From: Photobacterium sp. GB-56
GTDB lineage: Bacteria; Pseudomonadota; Gammaproteobacteria; Enterobacterales; Vibrionaceae
Length of the DNA stretch: 64,000 nt
NCBI RefSeq assembly: GCF_003026105.1
Contig: NZ_PYNW01000013.1
Location: 49,209 to 113,208 of the forward strand
Direction: 5' to 3'
Below, in pieces: positions 58,798-64,000 of the stretch (position 1 is its first letter; the number at the start of each line of letters is the position of its first letter). The notes beneath the pieces were generated by a model. It made no database searches, was not told the origin of the DNA, and worked only from the letters and a program-made list of their open reading frames with translations. Made by a program: the position numbers and the translations under genes.

Positions 58798-59870
58798 TGT
58801 TTAAAATTCTCGACTGGTATATAGGTCGAACGATCATTGCAACTTTCTCACTGACACTATCAACCTTAGTGGGCTTATCTGCGATTATTAAATACGTTGA
58901 TCAACTAAGAAAAGTGGGACAAGGAAGCTACGATCTCCTCAAGGCGCTGTATTTTGTTTTATTATCAATGCCGCAAGACATCATTATGTTCTTTCCTATG
59001 GCGGTATTATTAGGCGCATTGATTGGTTTAGGAATGCTGGCATCAAGCTCTGAGCTGGTGGTAATGCAAGCGGCAGGCTTTTCTAAACTTGATATTGGTT
59101 TATCGACCTTAAAAACGGCAGTCCCTATGATGATAGTGGTTGTATTACTGGGACAGTGGGGAGCACCGCAAGCGCAGAAAATGGCACGTGAGTATCGTTC
59201 GATATGGGTTTATGGCGGTAGTATGATTTCTGCACAAAGTGGCGTATGGGCTAAAAATGATAATAGCTTCATTTATATGGGACGTGTTCATGATCTCAAT
59301 AAAGTGGATGTTGTTAATATTTGGCAGTTTGACAACAAAGGCCAGTTGGAAGATGTAACATCTGCAAAACGCGCGTCTTACGATAAAGCGACGGGTTGGA
59401 CAATGCATGATGTAACCATAACAGACATGACAGGTAGTAGTCAGTTAACCAATAGCCATATAGCAAGTAAGCATTGGGAAACAACATTAACACCAGATAA
59501 ATTAGCGGTTGTGACGGTGAAACCTGAAGAATTATCGTTGTCTGGCTTATATCATTATGTGAATTATCTCAAAGAGACTAAGCAAGATGCTTCTCGTTAT
59601 GAGTTAGCATTCTGGCGTAAAGCGCTTCAGCCTATATCCATTGCTGTTATGATGCTATTAGCATTATCTTTTGTATTTGGCCCTCTTCGCTCTGTTACTA
59701 TGGGGGCTCGTGTCCTTTCAGGTGTCATTTTTGGTTTTGCATTTTATATTTCAGACCAAGTGTTTGGACCGATGATTTTAGTGTACCGATTACCGCCTAT
59801 TTTAGGGGCATTAGGTCCAAGTTTAGCGTTCTTGTTTATCACGATATATTTGCTAAGACGCAAACTATAA
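58797..59870 (+). CDS. lptG: LPS export permease LptG
   Basis: A 357-residue partner of LptF with the same topology: spans near residues 13-33, 58-90 and 100-120, a jellyroll, then three C-terminal spans. The sequence LDWYIGRTIIATFSLTLSTLVGLSAIIKYVDQLRKVGQGSY is diagnostic. It is coupled to lptF and ends at a strong terminator. Confidence 0.95.
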   Translation: MFKILDWYIGRTIIATFSLTLSTLVGLSAIIKYVDQLRKVGQGSYDLLKALYFVLLSMPQDIIMFFPMAVLLGALIGLGMLASSSELVVMQAAGFSKLDIGLSTLKTAVPMMIVVVLLGQWGAPQAQKMAREYRSIWVYGGSMISAQSGVWAKNDNSFIYMGRVHDLNKVDVVNIWQFDNKGQLEDVTSAKRASYDKATGWTMHDVTITDMTGSSQLTNSHIASKHWETTLTPDKLAVVTVKPEELSLSGLYHYVNYLKETKQDASRYELAFWRKALQPISIAVMMLLALSFVFGPLRSVTMGARVLSGVIFGFAFYISDQVFGPMILVYRLPPILGALGPSLAFLFITIYLLRRKL

Positions 59871-59875
59871 AATGG

Positions 59876-59902
59876 AAAAAGGAGCCTAAAGGCTCCTTTT
59901 TT
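59876..59902. terminator. Bidirectional terminator, lptG / RDD gene
   Basis: Stem AAAAAGGAGCC / GGCTCCTTTTT with a TAAA loop. Confidence 0.93.
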
Positions 59903-59903
59903 A

Positions 59904-60395
59904 TTAGCGAATATCTTTTGTCACTATCATTTCACATTCAGCCATTACGTCTTGTAATGCTCGACGTTTAGTGTTGTATGCGAGCAAATTCCCTAACCCT
60001 AAGGCTGCCGTTGCAGCGCGGATCAATGCTTGAGTGATAGTAATTGGGCGACCATCTTTATTTTGTACTTTTAATTTCCATGCTCGCATACCTAACGTTT
60101 GGCCACCATGAGTCCAAAAGTAAGTGTAGAATCCAATAATTACGGCGCCTAAGTAACTAGAGTAAAGTAAATTAGCTTGTGGATGATGTGTTAAATAAGC
60201 ACTTACATCTTCATAGTGAGCTAAATCGAGAATATTAAAATGAAGTAAAAGCGCTATTCCTGCCATTGCTATACCGCCTGCTAGCATAAGAATCGCAGCG
60301 ACAATTATAGCATCATAAAACCAAGCGGCTAAACGCCGAAATAAGGTTGGATATTGTGGGGAAGTGGTTTTTTTTATTATTGCTGATTTTGACAT
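59904..60395 (-). CDS. RDD-family membrane protein
   Basis: A 163-residue small membrane protein. It has the RDD-type opening FRRLAAWFYDAIIVAAILML (Arg and Asp of the first span) and about three membrane spans. The FYTYFWTHGGQTLGMRAWKLKVQNKDG segment and a final helical stretch complete it. Function is unknown; some family members are Na+/H+ antiporters. It converges on lptFG in many vibrios and related bacteria. Confidence 0.87.
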   Translation of the reverse strand: MSKSAIIKKTTSPQYPTLFRRLAAWFYDAIIVAAILMLAGGIAMAGIALLLHFNILDLAHYEDVSAYLTHHPQANLLYSSYLGAVIIGFYTYFWTHGGQTLGMRAWKLKVQNKDGRPITITQALIRAATAALGLGNLLAYNTKRRALQDVMAECEMIVTKDIR

Positions 60396-60580
60396 AAAAC
60401 ATCCGATTTATCTGACTGTGTCCATATGTGCTGAGTGTAACAGTAAACAATAAGTCAGAGAACGCTTGATATTGCTACAGAATGTGTAAGGGATCTGGTG
60501 TTATTATCACCAACAAAGAGGTAAATAGGATGAAAAAATAGCGGTCAAAGAGATTGGTTGAATATCTTAACGATAAAGGC

Positions 60581-60608
60581 TTGCCTCGCTGCATTGGATA
60601 CGTATAAT
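60581..60608 (+). promoter_or_regulatory. Promoter of tRNA-Leu
   Basis: -35 TTGCCT, 16 bases, -10 TATAAT, followed by a GC-containing discriminator; the start falls about six bases before the tRNA. Confidence 0.65.
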
Positions 60609-60619
60609 AGCCGCAATAA

Positions 60620-60704
60620 GCCCGAGTGGTGAAATTGGTATACACGACGGATTCAAAATCCGTTTCCTTCGGGAGTGACGGTTCAAGTCCGTCCTCGGGC
60701 ACCA
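60620..60704 (+). tRNA. leuX: tRNA-Leu (CAA anticodon)
   Basis: An 85-base class II tRNA with a long variable arm and encoded CCA. The anticodon stem is ACGGA / TCCGT with loop TTCAAAA, giving CAA for UUG codons. The acceptor arm is GCCCGAG / CTCGGGC. leuX-type genes are frequent integration sites for genomic islands, but I found no copy of its 3' end downstream in the window. Confidence 0.94.
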
Positions 60705-60713
60705 AATTTCAAA

Positions 60714-60750
60714 CAAAGCCTCAATCGAAAGATTGGGGCTTTGTTGTTTT
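60714..60750 (+). terminator. Terminator of tRNA-Leu
   Basis: Thirteen-base stem CAAAGCCTCAATC / GATTGGGGCTTTG, with a G-T mismatch-tolerant pair, a GAAA loop and a T-rich tail. Confidence 0.9.
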
Positions 60751-61060
60751 TAGATAGTAAGCTCACCAACACCTCCTTGACATTCATATCATATTTATTG
60801 TTACACTAAACAGACGTTATCTGACTTGATTGCAGCATTGCGTCGAATCAATCGAATAACGTAGCTATTCAAGTATTTAGTTTATAATCAAATATGTCAT
60901 CTCATTTACTCATATATAACAAAAAGATAGATATGATTGTTCTAAATGAATATATAGTCTCTCATTTTTATTTATAATAATTTATGTGAAGGTCTTATCT
61001 GAAATGAGAAGGATACTTTGATTATAAAAAAACTGTGTAATAATTATTTCTGGTTCATTT
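60751..61060 (+). other. AT-rich gap before the acyltransferase pair
   Basis: 310 bases, much more AT-rich than the surroundings, with no ORF of note. It presumably contains the promoter of the acyltransferase genes, but many AT-rich words make any single choice unreliable. Confidence 0.4.
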
Positions 61061-62044
61061 TTGAGTTTTGATCTCGTGGTTAAAAATAATTTTGATGTAT
61101 TACGAATTTTCCTCGCTGTACTTGTTTTCTATTTCCATATAGGGATAGAAACTCAAAATGAATACCTCATGTATGTACCAGGCGGCTTAGCAGTGCATTG
61201 CTTCTTCGTTATTAGTGGCTATTTGATAGTAAAAAGCTACTTAAAAAGAAAGTCTTTATCGACTTATGTAAAGTCACGTTTCTTACGTATTTACCCACTG
61301 TATTTTATTGTTATTACAACGGCGTTTATTTTTGGATATTTTCATTACTCCGGTAGTTTTATTGACGACATAAATAATGGTGCCGGTAAATACTTAGCGT
61401 CTAATTATGTGTTCGCTAACTTCTTGCATCCGACGTTACCCGGTTTATTTGAAAATAATTTTCAACCTTTTGTTAATGCAGCATTATGGACCATTAAAAT
61501 TGAAGTCATGTTCTATATTTGTGTACCTATTATCTATGGTGTACTGAATAAAAAGTTAGATAATAAAAAGCTGACAATACTACTAGGTTTAGTATCGATT
61601 TGCTGTTTTTATACAGTGCAGTATTTCATTGAGTATCATGGTTTACCAGCAAGCATTAATCGACAATTACCATCTATGTTAGTGTTCTTCATGCTAGGGG
61701 CATATTGGAATTTTGCGGAGCCTAAGTTTTTAAGGCTTTGGCATCTACTGATCTTGATCCCGATAGTATTCTTTTTACAAAGCTGGTTTGTGATTTATGC
61801 GTTCGCGGTGAGTTTTATAGTGTACGTTATTGTCTTTAAGTTAAAGCCAATAGCGGTTAGCAAGCGTATTGGTGATATATCATACGGTATCTACATTTGG
61901 CATTTTCCAATCTTACAAACATTAATCATGTATGGTTTTTTCAAGAATATTTATCAAGGTACAGCAATTGCAACTGTACTTGTTTTCTCATTTGCAATGA
62001 TTAGCTGGCACTTCATCGAGTCCAAATTAGTCGTTAGACATTAA
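61061..62044 (+). CDS. Acyltransferase-3 family membrane protein (first of a pair)
   Basis: About 327 residues and nine to ten membrane helices. The acyltransferase-3 signature R-x10-H is present near residue 16 (R in VLRI, H in FYFHIG). HCFFVISGYLIVKSYLKR and SRFLRIYPLY follow as in the OafA/YrhL group, and it closes with ISYGIYIWHFPILQ. Such enzymes O-acetylate LPS, peptidoglycan or polysaccharide. There is no C-terminal SGNH domain. The start is uncertain: TTG at 61061 or GTG at 61076, both without a good ribosome site; no in-frame ATG lies upstream. Its base composition is AT-rich. Confidence 0.82.
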   Translation: MSFDLVVKNNFDVLRIFLAVLVFYFHIGIETQNEYLMYVPGGLAVHCFFVISGYLIVKSYLKRKSLSTYVKSRFLRIYPLYFIVITTAFIFGYFHYSGSFIDDINNGAGKYLASNYVFANFLHPTLPGLFENNFQPFVNAALWTIKIEVMFYICVPIIYGVLNKKLDNKKLTILLGLVSICCFYTVQYFIEYHGLPASINRQLPSMLVFFMLGAYWNFAEPKFLRLWHLLILIPIVFFLQSWFVIYAFAVSFIVYVIVFKLKPIAVSKRIGDISYGIYIWHFPILQTLIMYGFFKNIYQGTAIATVLVFSFAMISWHFIESKLVVRH

Positions 62045-62066
62045 TTGATTGAAGTTGAGTTGTTAT

Positions 62067-63170
62067 ATGGCAAGACGTTTTGAAGCCCTTGATGCCTTTC
62101 GCGGGTTATGTGCATTATCTGTTGTGTTATTTCACTTTCGTGCAGTTGGGAGTGTGACTGAGTTACCTTTTTTTAGAGGCAGCGAATTATTTGTAGAGTT
62201 TTTCTTTGCCCTAAGTGGCTTTGTGCTCGCCCATAGTTATGGTTTTAGGGACAACCTACACTTTAAATCTTATATAGCATCGCGTTTTTTTCGACTATAT
62301 CCATTGTATGTTTGCATGCTGATGGTATTCATTGGGTTAGAGGTGGTAAAATATATTGCGTATAAAACCGTTGGTTTTAGTTTTAATACATTGCCCTTTA
62401 CAGGCCATGGATCTCTGTCTGAAATACTCCCTAACCTATTAATGGTGCAATCATGGACATCATTAACCGATCCTTTATCGTTCAACTATCCATCGTGGAG
62501 TATAAGCATTGAGTTTTATCTCTATGTTTTACTCTTCCTGACGCTATATCTATTTGGTCGTTACAAAGTATGGAGCTGGTTGACGATAGCCGTTATGGTT
62601 TTAGGCTTAATGGGGAACAATTCAACACTACTTCAACCATATGTATTTAATGGATTATCATGTTTTTTTGGTGGCGCATTCACGTATGTTTTATTTACCA
62701 AAGTAAAGCACATATCGATTCCATTTATTGCAGGCTCTATTATTGAAGTCGCGCTTTTAAGTGCTGTAGTTTATTTGGTTTCAAATGAAATAAGCTACAG
62801 ATATATATACGCAACGCTATTGTTCTATCTTGTTGTATTGTTTTTTGCTTTTGAGTCTGGTGCGATTTCAAAACTGTTAAATAGAAGTATATTTCAAGTC
62901 TTAGGTAAATGGTCCTATTCTATCTATTTAACACATGCCGCTATTCTCTTTATGGTTACATCGGTCGCATTAGTAGGACAAAAAGTGTTAGGTAAAGCAA
63001 TCGCTCCAATGATAGAGGGTGCACGGTTTATCGATTTAGGTTCGACGTTTTATAATAATGTACTTGTTGTTTCTGTTCTTTTGATCGTTATCCTTGTGTC
63101 GAAGACGACATATAAATATATAGAGCTTAAAGGACAAGCATTAGGAAAACGGGTTATGGGCTTTAAATAG
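62067..63170 (+). CDS. Acyltransferase-3 family membrane protein (second of a pair)
   Basis: About 367 residues and roughly ten membrane helices. It begins MARRFEALDAFRGLCALSVVLFHF with the R-x10-H motif, then FVEFFFALSGFVLAHSYGFR and SRFFRLYPLY, and near the end GKWSYSIYLTHAAILF. It belongs to the same family as the preceding gene but to a different branch. It starts 22 bases after that gene, so the two form an operon. An upstream in-frame start at 62049 would add six residues. The acyl acceptor is unknown; a surface glycan is most likely. Confidence 0.85.
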   Translation: MARRFEALDAFRGLCALSVVLFHFRAVGSVTELPFFRGSELFVEFFFALSGFVLAHSYGFRDNLHFKSYIASRFFRLYPLYVCMLMVFIGLEVVKYIAYKTVGFSFNTLPFTGHGSLSEILPNLLMVQSWTSLTDPLSFNYPSWSISIEFYLYVLLFLTLYLFGRYKVWSWLTIAVMVLGLMGNNSTLLQPYVFNGLSCFFGGAFTYVLFTKVKHISIPFIAGSIIEVALLSAVVYLVSNEISYRYIYATLLFYLVVLFFAFESGAISKLLNRSIFQVLGKWSYSIYLTHAAILFMVTSVALVGQKVLGKAIAPMIEGARFIDLGSTFYNNVLVVSVLLIVILVSKTTYKYIELKGQALGKRVMGFK

Positions 63171-63543
63171 ATATGAAATGTCAGACGTTCAGTGTGTAAA
63201 ATATACGATTATTATGTTCGTGATTAGATGTTGAGCTATCGCATTTTTGTGGTGTTTTTTATTGAAAAAAAAGCTTGCCAATGTGATCTGAATCTCTATA
63301 ATGCGGCCTCACTGACACGGAGCAAGCCACTGGCAAGCGACAAAATCAGTATTGTTCTTTAACAATTTGACCATGCAATCTGTGTGGGCACTCGTTGAAA
63401 AGTTAAGTCGAAAGATTTATCAATGATACTAGTGACCAATTGATACGTAAGTATCAGCACAGTCAATTCATTCATCATTTTATGATGAATTAACAGTATT
63501 CATTGAGCCGGTCGCCTTTTTACAAGAGCGACCACAAAAACTT
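63171..63543 (+). promoter_or_regulatory. rrn operon promoter and leader region
   Basis: 373 bases before 16S rRNA. The clear P1-type promoter is -35 TTGCCA (63275-63280), 16 bases, -10 TATAAT (63297-63302). It follows AT-rich tracts resembling an UP element, and a GC-rich discriminator (GCGGCCTC) typical of stringent control follows it. A boxA-like antitermination element, TGTTCTTTAACAA, lies at 63353-63365. A six-base stem, GGTCGC / GCGACC, lies at 63510-63533 shortly before the mature 5' end and is likely part of processing structure. Confidence 0.8.

Positions 63544-64000
<457 letters not shown>

Noticed and set aside
60620..60704. tRNA-Leu as an attachment site for an integrated island.
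   Set aside because: No second copy of the tRNA 3' end and no integrase gene is present before the rrn operon.
60475..60705. A 76-codon minus-strand frame overlapping tRNA-Leu.
   Set aside because: Its codons come from the tRNA gene; MVPEDGLEPS-like peptides are a familiar artefact of reading a leucine tRNA backwards.

Overview
The window is ordinary chromosomal backbone from a gammaproteobacterium of the family Vibrionaceae. It is most likely a Photobacterium of the P. phosphoreum group. The evidence is the 5' end of a 16S rRNA gene at the right edge, vibrio-like gene order, and protein sequences that align closely with E. coli housekeeping proteins. Nearly all the DNA is coding. I see no insertion sequence, prophage, CRISPR array or integron cassette.

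Layout, left to right. (1) 1-9 kb: leuO, a long-chain acyl-CoA synthetase and ilvIH; then a likely 43-residue membrane microprotein, an orphan GntR/FCD regulator and pykF. (2) 9-18.9 kb: tRNA-Ile(CAU), then the macromolecular synthesis operon (rpsU-yqeY-dnaG-rpoD), divergent from tsaD; then plsY, folB-folK, uppP and cca. (3) 19-34.8 kb: exeA-exeB, ygiM, a Pit-type phosphate permease with its DUF47 partner, ygiF, a voltage-sensor-type K+ channel divergent from a chemoreceptor, glnE-hldE and tolC. With exeAB, pit/DUF47, channel/MCP and folK removed, this is the E. coli order hldE-glnE-ygiF-ygiM-cca-bacA-folB-plsY-tsaD-rpsU-dnaG-rpoD. (4) 35-43 kb: nudF-yqiB-cpdA-yqiA-parE-parC-plsC, again E. coli-like, followed by idi. 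(5) 43.7-48.3 kb: a carbamoyl-phosphate block of ridA, an ArgR-family repressor, pyrBI and argF, with rraB divergent. (6) 48.5-52.4 kb: a cytoplasmic GH2 mannosidase, a MarR-GNAT fusion and a duplicated DUF2061 membrane protein. (7) 52.6-60.4 kb: valS-holC-pepA divergent from lptFG, then an RDD protein. (8) 60.6-64 kb: tRNA-Leu(CAA), two adjacent acyltransferase-3 membrane proteins, then the promoter, leader and first 457 bases of an rrn operon.

The best leads are regulatory and cluster at 44-46.6 kb. The ArgR paralogue has Asn where E. coli ArgR has Asp128, a residue that contacts the ligand, and it sits beside argF, whose product is citrulline. The pyrBI operon has a clear UTP-type attenuator with a 31-codon leader peptide ending inside the terminator hairpin. 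A 14/16 match to the PurR operator overlaps the -35 of the proposed pyrBI promoter. Together these suggest one locus where arginine/citrulline, UTP and purine signals meet on the two enzymes competing for carbamoyl phosphate.

Other leads are the microprotein between ilvH and the GntR gene, structured leaders in the rpsU operon, the channel/chemoreceptor pair, the duplicated DUF2061 protein, and the acyltransferase pair wedged between a tRNA and the rrn promoter. Nothing in the window looks like a wholly new multi-gene system.
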